From: Paratinospora sagittata | Lineage: Eukaryota; Streptophyta; Magnoliopsida; Ranunculales; Menispermaceae | Direction: 5' to 3' | Assembly (NCBI GenBank): GCA_035771175.1 | Contig: CM069604.1 | Coordinates: forward strand, 16,307,115 to 16,371,114 | DNA length: 64,000 nt | Shown: piece by piece, positions 42,732 to 54,700 of the stretch | Position numbering within the stretch: the first letter of the stretch is position 1 | Layout of the letters: every line of letters starts with the position of its first letter | The notes under the pieces: generated by a model | What the model was told of the DNA's origin: nothing | Databases searched by the model: none | Seen by the model: only the letters and a program-made list of their open reading frames with translations | Position numbers and translations under genes: made by a program

Positions 42732-43960
42732 GAACTTTTTTTTTAACCGAGACAGTTTTTGTTTTCTCACCGGCCGATGAACATACCCACACGATCTCTG
42801 AAGTGAGGTTTTCGAAATGGACCGATTTGCATGTCCATAGGTGTGCCACAGTGATTGCAAAACTTTCCCAAAATCAATCAGTTAAAACCATTAAAAAAAT
42901 ATAAAAAAAACCCGGTCGATCGTCAAAAACCGGAAGGTTCTCCTGCGAAATACCGCACAAGCTTGATTGCCGGTTGACGGAGGTTCGACCAAACCTCTTT
43001 TCGGTGCCCCCGAGGCAACACCGTGGTGGCGTCGTAACCACCATGCCGAAACCGGTTGCAGACCAGCCGGGTGGGGAAGATGACCCACATGGGTCATCAC
43101 CCACCCGGCCCGCCCTGAATTTAAAAAAAAAAAGGGAGCTGGTCCAGGCCCAAACCCAGGCCTGTACCAGGCCAAACCCAATAGGTTGGGTCTGGGACCA
43201 AACCAGACCCAGATTCGGGCCCGGACTGATCTGGGTGGGTTTGGTCTGCTGCATTGTTATTTCAAAAAAAAAAAAATTGGGTTAATCTGGGTCGTTCAAT
43301 ATTTTGATGGCTAAAAATGAAGGTCTTTTGGGGATTTTTGGCAAAAGTCATGAATTGTACCTTGACATATTTTTGCATGATCTTTACATCCGTACGGTTA
43401 CATTTATTAGATTCATGATGTAATGTGCAAATCTGAAATATGTGTTGTTATGTAACATGAACCGTTGAATTTTAATTATTAAATTCGAATCATTAGATCG
43501 TGCATGTTTTCTCAAAAACACATGAACTGTGACATATGATTTTTTATAAAGATCTTTACATTCGTATGGTTACATTCTTCATATGACTTCAACATGCTGA
43601 TAAATCTATAATTGTATGCATGATATGATCTTAACCATTGATTTTTTTCGTGATTAAAATAATGGAATTGCAACATGAATTAGACACTGTTGTGAACAGT
43701 GAACTTATTTAGTTTTTCATTCTCCTGTACGGATGATTATTTGGATATTATTGAATGATATGTTTTGCGCGAATTGTTTAAGTAATGGCTATTTGATTTA
43801 GAGAAATAGGTGATGATTGTGAACAAAAGTGACCTTTCGAACCTATTCTCTAAAATTATTTATCATTTACTTAACTAGAATTTTGCGGCAAACATAAATG
43901 TGTGTATGAATGGGTGATAGTACTAATATTTGCTATTAAAATGTCTATATTTTAGAGCCA
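42625..43960 (+). other. Copia leader with (TA)n and a GC-rich segment
   Basis: The 1.3-kb leader contains an (AT)n run at 42678-42728 and, at about 42905-43260, an unusually GC-rich block with many gg(c)cc(a)-type repeats. Opposite-strand open frames there reflect composition only. No protein domain is seen. Confidence 0.6.
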
Positions 43961-44642
43961 TGACTTCTGCTACCAAGAGTATTATTGCTGATTTGAATAA
44001 GGGAGAAAAGTTGAACGGGGACAACTTTGACATTTGGCATCGAAGAGTCCAGTTCATATTAGAGGAGCAAGAGGCTCTTGAAGCTTTAACCCATACCATG
44101 ACTGAACTTGAACGTGGGAACACTGCTCAACATAGGCGAGATTTGGAAGCGTTTCAAAAGTGGAAACGTAAGAACAACCTAGCACTCATCACTCTACTAA
44201 GTAGTATGACAGATGTCTTGATGTGGCAATTTGAGCAGTATGAGACTGCCCAAGAGATGTGGACTGCCCTTAAAGAGAAGTTTGGGATGACCTTTGCTAC
44301 TAAGTGCGACAGCTTACAATCAAGTTTGAAACGTATGTTAAACGACAACATCATACGATGAAACAACATTTATGTGAAATGTCAAACATGATTCGTGAAC
44401 TGAACAATGTTGGGCATGTTGTCACGAATGAACAACAGATTCATGCAGTCGTCCGCTCTCTTCCACAAAACTGGGAGCATATGAAGATCACTTTGATCCA
44501 TAATGATGGTATCAAAACATTTGAAGATATTGCTCAACATGTTGAGTTAGAGGCTGAGCGCTTGGAGGCTGCCAAACCCTCTACTCAAGCTCTGGTTGCT
44601 GAATCAACTGATTCAAAGAAAAAAAAACTACCACCAGTTTAA
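43961..44642 (+). pseudogene. gag: Copia gag
   Basis: The ATG at 43961 starts MTSATKSIIADLNKGEKLNG, followed by DNFDIWHRRVQF, the usual copia gag opening. QFEQYETAQEMWTALKEKFG follows. Near 44340 a frameshift moves the reading to another frame (HLCEMSNMIRELNNVGHVVT, VRSLPQNWEHMK). A second frameshift leads to the zinc knuckle CFNCGNLGHFAREC at 44762-44806. Gag would form the virus-like particle. Confidence 0.85.
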
Positions 44643-44798
44643 GAAAGATACCAGAAAGGGCAAGCAAGGTCCCACGAATGGAAAGGTTACGAAACCATAT
44701 AATAACCGTCACAAAAGGGGCAAACGTGGTGGAATTAAGAAGGACAAAAAGGATAGAAAATGCTTCAATTGTGGTAACCTTGGTCATTTTGCACGAGA

Positions 44799-45240
44799 GT
44801 GCACTTAACCATGAAAAGAAAAGGAGCAACAGACCATGTGACGAAAAACCGTGGAGCTTTCGTAGAGTATCGTTGGATTCCAATGGGAGCTCGATGCATC
44901 TATGTAGGAAACAATAGCAAAGTTGAAGTTAAAGGGATTGGCACTTGCAAGCTGGTGCTGTGTGGTGGTCAAACCCTACTCCTGCATGATGTCCTCAATG
45001 CACCTGACATCAAATAAAATTTAGTTTCAGTAGTTGTCCTTCTAGATTTAGGTTTCAATTTAAATTTCAATGCTATTGGTGTAATGTTATACTTAGGAAC
45101 TCAATTTTATGGATATGGTTGTTTTTCTGATGGTTTTTTTTTTATACTGATCACATTAATTCAATAAATGGTAGTAGTTTTTCTCTTGTTCCATCTTCTT
45201 CAAATAATGTTTTGGATGTTAATGTATGACATGCTAGATT
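44799..45240 (+). pseudogene. Copia protease region
   Basis: Partial frames contain IPMGARCIYVGNNSKVEVKG followed by LVLCGGQTLLLHDVLNAPDI, the block after the active site in copia aspartic proteases. The DSG active-site motif itself is not visible, so it is eroded or deleted between the knuckle and this block. Confidence 0.6.
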
Positions 45241-46000
45241 AGGACATATTGGGCATGGTAGAATGAATAGACTTGCAAAAGATGGCCTTTTAGGCTCTCT
45301 GTCAAAAATTGACTTGCCCATATTGTTTGGCTGGTAAAGCTACAAGAAAACCATTTGGTCAAGCTTTAAGAGCCGAACAACTTTTGCAGTTGATTCATTC
45401 TGATATTTGTGGACCCATTAGTGTACGAGCACGACATGGTGCTCTATATTTCATCACCTTCATTGATGAACTTTCACGCTTTGGATACATTTGCTTGATA
45501 TCCCACAAATCTGAAGCATTAGACTGCTTCAAGAAATATGTAGCTCTAGTTGAAAACCAGGTTGATAGACTTATTAAAGTGTTACGAACTGATCGAGGTC
45601 GTGAATACCTTTCTGATCAATTCAAAGAATTCGGTGATGAAAAAGGGATAGCTAGAAACCTAACAATCCCAGGCACCCCGCAACAAAATGGTGTTGCAAA
45701 ATGAAGAAACAGAGCTTTGTTAGACATGGTTCAATCAATGATGTCTCAAGCAAACCTTCCAATTTCTTATTCGGGAGATGCTTTGATGACTATGGTATAC
45801 ATTCTTAATTATGTTCCTTCTAAATCAGTACCCTCAACTCCTTATGAGCTCTGGACGGGTAGAAAACATGATTTGAGCAATTTAAGATCCTAGGGATCAG
45901 CAGCGTATGTACACTCACCATCCCAACGATATGGAAAATTGGGACCGCGAGGCAAGAAATCCATATTTATCAGATACTCTGAACACTCAAAAGGGTATGT
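45241..46000 (+). pseudogene. Copia GAG-pre-integrase and integrase
   Basis: RLGHIGHGRMNRLAKDG (about 45240) and CPYCLAGKATRKPF give the zinc-binding pre-integrase part. LIHSDICGPISVRARHG has the first Asp, LRTDRGREYLSDQF the second, and IPGTPQQNGVAK the region of the Glu, which is followed by TGA at the usual ER.N position. Later pieces ([26 protein letters not shown]) complete the core. It would insert element cDNA with 5-bp duplications. Confidence 0.8.
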
Positions 46001-46450
46001 GTTCATAAGTGAAAATGAAAAATAAGTTTTCACGGAGTACGAATCTAGAGATGCCACCTTTGTAGAGAACGACTATCCTAGCAAACGTGAAGCAACTGAG
46101 GATCTTCCCTTGTACGAAATAGATCCAGAAAATAATAATCCTAATGCACCAACGGAGGCGATCAATGATGATGCTCATGATGAGCTTCATCCGAGTGGGA
46201 GTGTCAGATCACCCCTTATTGTTTCTGAGGATCAGTTGCGAAGGAGTACTCGTAAAAGCATACCTCGCCGTCGTTTTGAGATCGAAGGCGAAGCTTTCAT
46301 GATAGCTCCACATGATGGAAATGAGCAAAGAACAATCCAAGAAGCTTTTTCATCTGATGCTAGTGATCAGTGGATGAAAGCCATGACAGAAGAAATGAAG
46401 TCAATGCTGATTAGTCATGTCTGGGACTTGGTTGATCTTTCACCTGGGTG
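46001..46450 (+). pseudogene. Copia integrase-RT linker
   Basis: Frame 46110-46451 contains an acidic stretch (YEIDPENNNPNAPTEAIND), LRRSTRKSIPRRR, and SSDASDQWMKAMTEEMKSM, the conserved W..AM..E...L block at the start of copia RT. A stop follows LSPG. Confidence 0.75.
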
Positions 46451-47126
46451 AAAAGCAATAAGGAACAAATGGGTTCTCAAAATCAAACGCAAAGCAGATG
46501 GATCCATTGAGAGGTATAAGGCACGATTAGATGCTAAGGATTATTCCCAGCAAGAAGGAATAGATTATGAAGAAACATTCTCACCAGTTGTGAGATTTGT
46601 ATCTATTCGACTTCTTTTAGCTATCGTTGCATATCTGGACTTAGAATTACATCAAATGGATGTAAAAACAACATTTTTGAATGGTGAACTGGATGAGAAA
46701 ATTTATATGCAACAACTTACGGGGTTTGTAGCTAAAGACCAAGAGTGCAAGGTTTGCAAGCTCAAACGATCAATATATGGTCTTAAGCAATCATCGAGAC
46801 AATGGTATTTGAGATTTCATCAGGTTGTGTCATCCTATGGATTCACAATAACTGATGAAGACCATTGTGTCAATATTAAACGTTCAAGAACACATTTTTT
46901 CTTCTTATCCTTATATGTGGATGATATTCTCCTTACTGGAAATGATATGACACTCATAATCATGATTAAAGATTGGTTGTCTTCCACATTCGACATGAAA
47001 GACATGGGTGAGGCAAACTTCATACTGGGTGTGCAAATTCATAGAAATCGTTCAAAAAGAATCTTGGCTCTGTCTCAAGAACATTATATTAAAACAATCC
47101 TTGAACGATTCAACATGCAAAATTGA
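46451..47126 (+). pseudogene. pol: Copia reverse transcriptase
   Basis: Motifs in order: KWVLKIKRKADGSIERYKAR, YEETFSPVVRFVSIRLLLAI, HQMDVKTTFLNGELDEKIYM, CKLKRSIYGLKQSSRQWYL and the catalytic LYVDDILLTGND (about 46910), then FDMKDMGEANFILG and ILERFNMQN. The first TGA at about 46449 and another after NMQN interrupt the frame. Confidence 0.9.
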
Positions 47127-47884
47127 AAGCCCATAGATACACCAATCACAAAAGCAATTCCCCTTAGTCATGATATGTGCCCTAATACTCCTTCTGAAAA
47201 ACAAAAGATGTCAAAAGCTCCTTATGCCAGCGCTATTGGAAGTTTGATATACGCAATGATGTGTACTCGACCAGATATTTGTTATTCAGTCAGTCTAGTC
47301 AGTCGTTATCAAGCAAATCCCGAAGAAGCACATTGGAAGGCAGTGAAGAGAATTCTGAGATATTTGAAAGGCACGATGGACTTGTGCTTATGTTATCATA
47401 GTACCGGCATGCGTTTATTGGGCTACTCCAATGCTGATTGGTGCAGTGACGCAAATGAATGCAAATCTACCTCAGGATATGCTTTCTTGCTGAATAATGG
47501 TGCAATATCATGGAGTAGCAAGAAGCAGACGTGTATTTATCTACCATGGAAGCTGAGTTTGTAGCCTGCTCTGCAGCGGTACAAGAGGCTATTTGGCTTC
47601 GACGGTTTCTGCAACATTTACAAGTAGTTCATAACTCAACGAAACTGGTCACTATTTATAGTGATAGCCAAACTGCGATTGCCTACACCAGAGATCCCAA
47701 ATACCATGGCAAGACCAAGCATATAAACATTAAGTATAATTTTGTTTGAGACATAATAGCACAAAGAGAAGTCTGAATGCAACATATTTCTACGCGTAAG
47801 ATGATGGCTGATCCGTTGACTAAGCCAATCGCTAGAGATGTTTTCCTTGCACATGTTAAATCCTTGGGTTTGCGTAGAATATAA
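47127..47884 (+). pseudogene. Copia RNase H and C-terminus
   Basis: It contains YASAIGSLIYAMMCTRPDI, HWKAVKRILRYLKGTMDLCL, YSNADWCSDANECKSTSGYA (Asp), SWSSKKQT, a one-base frameshift, then STMEAEFVACSAAVQEAIWL (Glu) and TIYSDSQTAIAY (Asp). After a stop at 47748 the end reads MMADPLTKPIARDVF followed by SLGLRRI and a stop at 47882-47884. It would degrade the RNA strand during reverse transcription. Confidence 0.9.
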
Positions 47885-49045
47885 TCAGTTTTTTTTTTAT
47901 GTAACAGACTTGTTTCATTAGACCATTTAATAAATTCCTCATTGTTTATTATGGTTGTTTGTATTTGATCTATTATTACTAGCACCAACACACATAACAA
48001 TATGTTCACAGGCATGATTAGCTTCCTCACACAAGCATCGCCTCTGCGCTTCAGGTAGAGCGAGCAGAGATGAGACATTTGACTAATGTTGCTTTGATTA
48101 ACAATAAGTCATTTTATGATAGTATGTCACCTTGATTAAAGTTAAGATGAGGTCTATTTTTGAAGACCGATAATTGATTAACCCACTATCCATTAAGCCT
48201 GTTGTTTGGAACCGGATAAGAGATCCTTTTATTGGCGCATTAAACTGGATATGCGAGCTCTTAGGAACTCGAGTTAGACGCATAGATGCAACTAGACTAG
48301 AAATCCATACAGTGTTTTGAATTGAACATACCTCTTCTAAATAAGAGTTACTCCACTGTAGCATGTAATTTTACATTACATGTGTAAATCGACCACTTAG
48401 AAAGTGAGTGAAAGATCCATGCTTCCTCACTGTATGAGTTCAAATATGTCCATTTCTATATGAGACTAATGAGATGCCCTTCGTTACTTTTGACTACACC
48501 ACGAAGTGAAGTCTTAATGTCCGCTACTTTGGTAAGTCACCCAAAGTCATGAGTGATTCGACCTTTACGGGACATTACTGGGAAAACGATTAATTCTAAA
48601 TCAAGTGGTGTAAGGGCGAAAGGAAGATTCTTTAGAATCACATCTCTGTAGTATATTCTTAATTGCGCGATACTCATGTTGCATCATTTAGGAGGGTAAT
48701 ATACTATTAGATTTTTTTTTGAGGTTGAAGTATTGCCCTGGAGGGATAGGAAATATTTGAACAGATGTGACGAAATGAATCTAGGGCATTTTGAGGTACT
48801 AACATTCTTTTAAAAGGGTTGATGTCTCTATGCTCGCTCGTCATGAGTTACTAGTATAGAGCTTCCGAATGTAGATGCTCTCACGGTCGCACGGTCCATT
48901 AGCTTATCGCTTCCTCATTAAAGATTAATATTTGTCATTCACATCATGTGCGAGTGGGAGATAACAATGTATAGATCAAATTCGGGGCGCCTATGATGAG
49001 TTCGACCCATATACTCCTTCGTACACATCATGTGCGAGTAGGAGA
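47885..49045 (+). other. Copia 3' internal non-coding region and polypurine tracts
   Basis: No coding domain is visible. The sequence catcatgtgcgagtgggaga occurs at about 48942 and, as catcatgtgcgagtaggaga, directly before the 3' LTR (ending at 49045). The second is the polypurine tract and the first an upstream duplicate. Confidence 0.65.
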
Positions 49046-49486
49046 TCTTGGAATTTGATCATACAATTGGAGATCTTAGATTTTGATCAGATTATTATTA
49101 AGGAGATTTGATAGTTATCTAATGGGATAACCCCTTAAAAATCACCTTAAGATAACTACTATTTGATAGTTATCATATCTCCACCACATCTCAAATTGGA
49201 GAAAATCAAAGAGATTTGATTCTCTAGAATGTCAATAAATTAAGGGGATGTGAACTTGGTAAAACACAAGAGAAAATTATAGAGAATTTTTATTGAGTTA
49301 AAAAGTAGGGCTTTTGGACTGTGAAATTCGTTGGAAACTCGTGACATTGTGGTCCCAATCACCGTGACAATACTAAATGCGTGGAGCACCCCCGAAACGA
49401 TCTTGGTAATGTTTCTCCATTTCTATTTACCCATTTCTATTTAATTTATTTCAATTTACATGATTTTTATTCGAATGATTTCTACA
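49046..49486 (+). repeat. Copia 3' LTR
   Basis: Starts TCTTGGAATTTG and ends TTTCTACA, followed by the target duplication ataac. Confidence 0.9.
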
Positions 49487-49735
49487 ATAACAATAACTTA
49501 GTTCATATTGAACCAATCATTCAAGACATTCGGCATGCAGGACACTATTTTTTGAATGTTTCTTTTGTACATATTTGTCGTCAGATCAATACTGTGGCTC
49601 ATACTTTGGCTAAGTTAGCCTTCTCTAGGGGTTGTTCCCTTCTCTGGGATCATTTTGTTGTTGATGGTATCCCCCCTGACTTTTTCTCTAATCTAATAGA
49701 ATTTTAATTCCTTTGGCAAAAAAAAAAAAAAAAAA
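49487..49735 (+). pseudogene. LINE RNase H end, stop and poly-A
   Basis: The frame continues the RNase H begun at 41195: LVHIEPIIQDIRHAGHYF, FVHICRQINTVAHTLAKLAF (the conserved R..N..AH.LA block) and WDHFVVDGIPPDFFSNLIEF. The stop at 49705-49707 is followed by a short UTR and an A-run at 49718-49735. Confidence 0.85.
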
Positions 49736-51670
49736 GGCTGAAAAAAAATTGGTTACTTATTCAGAAAGGAAATATAAAAGGGAAAAAAACGAAAAAGTAT
49801 CTGTGACGCTGCGGCACGGAAATGGAAAAGAAATTGGATTTTTTAAATTTTTTCTCCTTTATTTTGTTTTCTTCTCCCCTTCCTCCCAACACTGTTTTAA
49901 TATTTTAGCTCCAAATTTTGGTGTTTACTGAAAAATAGTTTATCATTTTTTTATAAACAACCCAAGAATTATTAGCTTAAAATTCTACACGAAATTGGTT
50001 TTTTTTAAAAGTTATAATGATAAATTTAAATAAAAGAATTATAACCCAAATAATAATAAAATTAAAAATTAACCATAAAATTGAAAAGAATTAGAGCCCA
50101 AGTTATTAAATAGAAATTTATGTATAAAGTAACGCCTAATTTAAATATTGAAAACCTGTAAAAATCATGAAAGTGAAATGCTGATAAGGTGATTTAGGCC
50201 TTAAGAAAACATGTTACTTGTATTAAAAGAAATAAAATTTAAAATCGACTGTCTGTACCGCTACAACGTTACTGTGCTACTGTGCATGTGCTGCGATGCT
50301 AAGATGTTTTAAATAAAAAGGAAAGAAAAGAAGAAACAGCATGCACAACGCTTCAGCAGAAGAAAAAATTCAAATTTTTTTTTAGAAACAACCCAAAACC
50401 TAAAAAAATTAATTAATTATATAATACTGAACTAAATTAGATCCCAAATAATGGGACAGAAAATTTACAAAAAAAAAAAAAGAAGAAGAAGTAATTGTCT
50501 AACATTGTCATAGAAAATTGAAAGAAATTTAGTTGAGTAAAAGCATAAAAAAAAATAATTAAAAAAAAAACATGAGTAGAAGGTACCTCTATAGATAGGT
50601 GTGATTCAATTAAAATCAAGATGCTTTAAACGACTTCTAATCTTTCAAAAATGCATGAAGGTTAATCGTCTTTAACACAAATAGTCAAGCCAACACAAAT
50701 AACCAAGCCAAAGCACTATGCAAAGGAAAAAAGAACACACAAATCACCAAGCCAATACGATGTTTATAGATCAAGCAGTAGTAAAGAAAAATATAGTAAG
50801 ATTCAAAGATTAATGGTGCGTAAGAGTGAGAATGGGTTTTTTTGTTGTGTTTTTTTTTTTTTTAAAAAAACTTTTGGAAGAGTTGTGTAGACGTTAGAGA
50901 CGTTGAGGAGAAAAGTTGTGTGCCAGGTTGAGAGAGAAATAAGGGGAGAAGTAGTTGTATATATATATATATTATCCAAATACATGATATTTTAGTTTTT
51001 TGTTATCTATATACCATTCGAAAGAAAAAATTGTAATGTTAGAAACCGCTAAAGCAGGAGAAGAAATTATATAATAATTTGTTTCGTAATAATATTTGGA
51101 ATAAAATTGGTAAATATAGAATAAATAAAGTTAGACCGCATTAGAAAGAAATGAAGTAATATTTTAGAAAGATAAGAATTATTTTTCTGTATTTCATTTT
51201 TAATAATATTATTTACATCATCCCTAGTGTTTGATGAGTATCCGACACCCTCTGGCTTAATCCATTTATCAAATTTTATTTTATTTTTATAGAAGTACAT
51301 CTCCAAAATTCTTTCGAATTAGATTAGAGTAAAATAAGAAAATTATGTAACAATTCAAGATCTAACCGGGTTTGTCATGGAAAAAAACGTAAATGTCAAA
51401 CCAAATTCCATACTCTCTTCATTTTCATTTTCTAAGTTATCCGGCAAAATCCCATAGACCTTGGAAAAACAAAAAGAAGCAAAAACAGAAAACCTTATTT
51501 CCTTGGCAATGGAAGGTATTGCACTCAAAGCCCAAAAAAAAAGGAAAAGAAAAAGAATGTATGTTGCCTAATTAAAAATGAATTCTTTTTCAAAATTTGA
51601 CGAAGTTTATAAAAAGGATTCTAATTTTTTTTTTAAAAGAAGGAAAAATATTTTTTAGATAGTAAAGACA
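49736..51670. other. AT-rich non-coding DNA with Helitron-associated repeats
   Basis: Blocks at about 50030-50195 and 50420-50560 resemble 16556-16780. The rest has homopolymer runs and small open frames only. Confidence 0.45.
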
Positions 51671-51675
51671 CATAG

Positions 51676-52072
51676 TGTCACGTCCTGGGTTGCACAGCGT
51701 GCCCCCTACCCAGGTGCAGGCGCACCCCCTCGGGGTGAACGTCTAGCCATAGTAACACATAATATTGTCCAATCTCGGCTAGCCACGCCACACAAGGACG
51801 CCGGACACCGATATCATTTATCCATATTATTCACATGAATAATATAGGGCCTCCCCCAAGTTCGAACTCGCAACCTCTTCCTCATGGGAGTGTGAATAAT
51901 ATGGATAAATGATATCGGTGTCCGGCGTCCTTGTGTGGCGTGGCTGGCCGAGATTGGACAATATTATGTGTTACTATGGCTAGGCGTTCGTGGTACTATA
52001 GCTAGGCGTTCGCCCCGAGGGGGTGCGCCCGTACCTGGGTAGGGGGCACGCTGTGCAACCCAGAGTGTGACA
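51676..52072. mobile_element. Foldback/MITE element, copy 2
   Basis: It starts TGTCACGTCCTGGGTTGCAC and ends GTGCAACCCAGAGTGTGACA. The target duplication is catag (51671-51675 and 52073-52077). Inverted arms extend about 160 bp each and include GGACGCCGGACACCGATATC and its inverse. The centre (ccaagttcgaactcgcaacctc) is the reverse complement of the centre of copy 1, so the tRNA-like block is inverted relative to the right arm. The right arm has a small internal duplication (ggctaggcgttcg twice). Confidence 0.8.
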
Positions 52073-53880
52073 CATAGGTTGCACGTGAGTAAATTAATAT
52101 TGCTTTATTAATTGCAATTGTTTTAATTTTTTTTTTTAAATCATTGCAAGTGATTTACATATAAGAAAAAAAAAACATAAAGAAATAAGTTTAAGAATTA
52201 TTTTTCTGTACGCCAGTATTAGATCTAATCCATTTATATATCCCATCATATAATTACAAAAGTAATGGAATACAAATCATACCAAATTGATTCAAAAAAA
52301 AAAAGAAAAGAAAGAAAGAGAAGAATAAGGGTAAGAAGCATTTTGTAGTACACTTGCACCCAGTGGAGAGTTAGGTGCAGAGGAGCAAGCCAAGAAAGGA
52401 AAAAGGAAGAGGCGGAGCGGCCCAAGTGTCTGAGCAAGTGTTGGAATCATAGAAGTTTTGTCCCCATTGCTTTTTCTAACAGAAGTTTTGAAGTAAGTGT
52501 TGGAATCATAGAAGAGTTGAAGATTGAAGGCCTTTGGATTATCAGTGGTCACCAATTTGTGCCAAGCGGCATAAAATTTGAGAATAATGTAACTGAGGTT
52601 GAATGAGTTTGGAAATGAAGCTTCGAACAATCAAACATTTTCTTTTCCAGCGGCTGAGCTTCTTCTTTCCTCAAGTACAAAATAGATCTCTTCAAACTCC
52701 TCCATCACTTTCTTTTGCTCTGTACAAAGAAATAATAAAAAACCTATAAAAGAAAAAAGAAATAATAAGAAATACATATGAAGTCTGTCTGGAGACGCTC
52801 TAAGAACCGAAGGGTGGAGATTCATGTTGCCGTAGTTAGAAAAAAATTCCATCTCTCTCTCTCTCTTAATTGTTTTTTTTTTTTTTTGTTTTTTTTTTTT
52901 GTAATTCAGCATAGTGATGAGCGAAAGATCTATAATTTTCTGGTTCTTTTGTAGGCTATATGTAAAAGATCAAGCAACAATGAATCAATAAGTGATTGAT
53001 AGTAGAAACTTGAGAATGGAGAAGAGATATTTACCTGTTTTGAAGATTTCATGCCTTACAGTGTAAATACTGAAGATTTTGAAGAAGAAAGAGGTAACTG
53101 TAAGTGAAGAAAAGATTTATTAATGAATTTAAGAGAAACACGATGTAGTTGAGAATTGATAAAATTCTAGGCAAAATGCCATTTCGGAAGTTTCGAAATT
53201 GTAGGAAGTAGTTTTTGTAACCTCTACTGTTCTGCACGTAATCTTGCAACATGGGGAAAGTTGGATTACGGATCTAGAATCTTGCAATGTGAGGAAAGTA
53301 GTTGCATGGGTAAGTTTTAAAAGTATATCGTTAATGGGAAACCAAAACTTTTAGTGGTTAATTACATATATGCCCCTTAAAACTTCAGTTTTAATTTTAT
53401 GAAACCTTTAAATTATTAAAGAATTGAGAGGCAATTTTGGGTTTTTTGATAAAATGATCTCCTCGTGAGCTTTCTCAAGTTTTTGCATTATAAGTAGTAT
53501 AGATATAGATACATACACAAAGTATGAAACTTATAAACCAACTCTTCCTTACTCATACAAACATCAACAGCTAGCAAGCACAAATCACCTTCTTCTATGG
53601 CCTTGCTTTTATCCTTGTAATCACCACCTGTAATGAAAGAGAATTTGGGCGAGCTACAATAAGCTCAATGAATAATCTATTAGTGGCATTACATATGCAT
53701 TCATAATAAAATATGACATTTGAAACAATGTAAACCAATATGCAAGCAACATATAATTATCAATACATGATCAAGATTGTGATATTTTGTTGTATATCTA
53801 AGAAGAAAATGCGAAGATGTGGATCCCACTGACCATTTCAGTCAGTGTTATTGACCTATGAGTTAAAACCACCCGTTATT
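52073..53880. other. Non-coding DNA with an unidentified minus-strand open region
   Basis: Two adjoining minus frames (52631-52912 and 52292-52630) give 93 and 112 codons, with EEFEEIYFVLEERRSSAAGK and FPNSFNLSYIILKFYAAWHK. I do not recognise a family, and part is low complexity (K-rich start, F-rich end). The rest is AT-rich and featureless. Confidence 0.25.
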
Positions 53881-54700
53881 ATTCAGCCTAATGTCAATTT
53901 GTTCCAACATTACCGGTGGTCGATTGGTTCACTGTGACAATTCTTATATCGTTCAAAAGGTAAAATATCAAATTTCGAATTATTGAGAATTTTGAAGTGA
54001 AATTGGCATCAAATCGATCGTGACTTTGTCACGAGTCCAACCCAATTGACTACGTCCAAATTGGACGTCAAACGAACCCGTGGCACATAAATTAAGTTTT
54101 TACGCACTGATATGCAAATTAAAAAAATTTGACATGTTTCATTAACATGTGTGGCATATGTCGTGCCCTTATTGGGCCACAAAAGTGCCCAATGCATTAC
54201 TAGAAAGCTGTCATTGGGCTACAAAAGTGTAAATGGATGAGTTGAAATGATTCAACCGGTGACATGCATGTGACATTCAGCCTAATGCTAATTTGTTCTA
54301 ACATTACTAGTGGTCGATTGGATCACTGTGACAATTCTTATACCGTTTAAAAGATAAAATATAAAATTTTGAATTATTAAGAATTTCGAAATGAAATTCG
54401 CACCTAATCGATCATGACTTTATCACGAGTCTAATGCAATTGACTACGCCCAAATTGGACGTCAAACGAACCCGTAACACATAAATTAAGTTTTAATGTG
54501 CTGCAACACAAATCAAGAAAATTTCGACATATTTCATTTAACACGTGTGACACATGTCGTGCCCTTATTGGGCCACAAAAGTGCCTGATGCATGACTAGA
54601 AAACTCTCATTGGGCCACAAAAGTGTAAATGGATGGGTTGAAATGATTCAACCCTTGACATGCATGTGACATTCAGCTTAATGTCAATTTGTTCTAACAT
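53881..54700. repeat. Tandem duplication, unit ~395 bp (2.1 copies)
   Basis: Unit 1 (53881-54274), unit 2 (54275-54670) and 30 bp of a third start attcagc(c/t)taatg(t/c)(c/t)aattt. The units contain tggtcgattgg(t/a)tcactgtgac and ttattgggccacaaaagtg. The copies differ by many substitutions, so the duplication is not recent. Confidence 0.8.

Larger units (their letters stand above)
42186..49486 (+). mobile_element. Ty1/copia LTR retrotransposon inside the LINE
   Basis: LTRs are 42186-42611 and 49046-49486 (TGTTGGAATTTG..TTTCTACA; the 3' copy starts TCTTGG). The target duplication is atagc/ataac. A tRNA-Met primer site follows the first LTR. Domain order gag, zinc knuckle, protease, integrase, RT, RNase H is the copia order. 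Every domain is present, but stops and frameshifts break the single expected ORF into about ten pieces. A 1.16-kb non-coding region lies between the end of pol (about 47884) and the 3' LTR. Confidence 0.9.
16781..49735 (+). mobile_element. 5'-truncated LINE split by a MULE and a copia element
   Basis: Three separated pieces (16781-16934, 41195-42185, 49487-49735) form one LINE 3' half in the same frame: end of the RT region, zf-RVT, RNase H, stop, poly-A at 49718-49735. Both insertion points have target duplications: a 9-bp one for the MULE (catggaatg) and a 5-bp one for the copia element (atagc/ataac). A probable target duplication of the LINE itself is aaaggttgaaaaaaa (from 16753) versus aaaggctgaaaaaaaa (from 49733). 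Confidence 0.8.

Noticed and set aside
42874..43254. Minus-strand ORF of 126 codons and overlapping frames in the copia leader
   Set aside because: They are explained by GC-rich repetitive composition; no domain, and antisense to the element.
52292..52912. Possible host gene on the minus strand
   Set aside because: No recognisable domain, low-complexity ends and a stop between the two frames; listed only as an unidentified open region.
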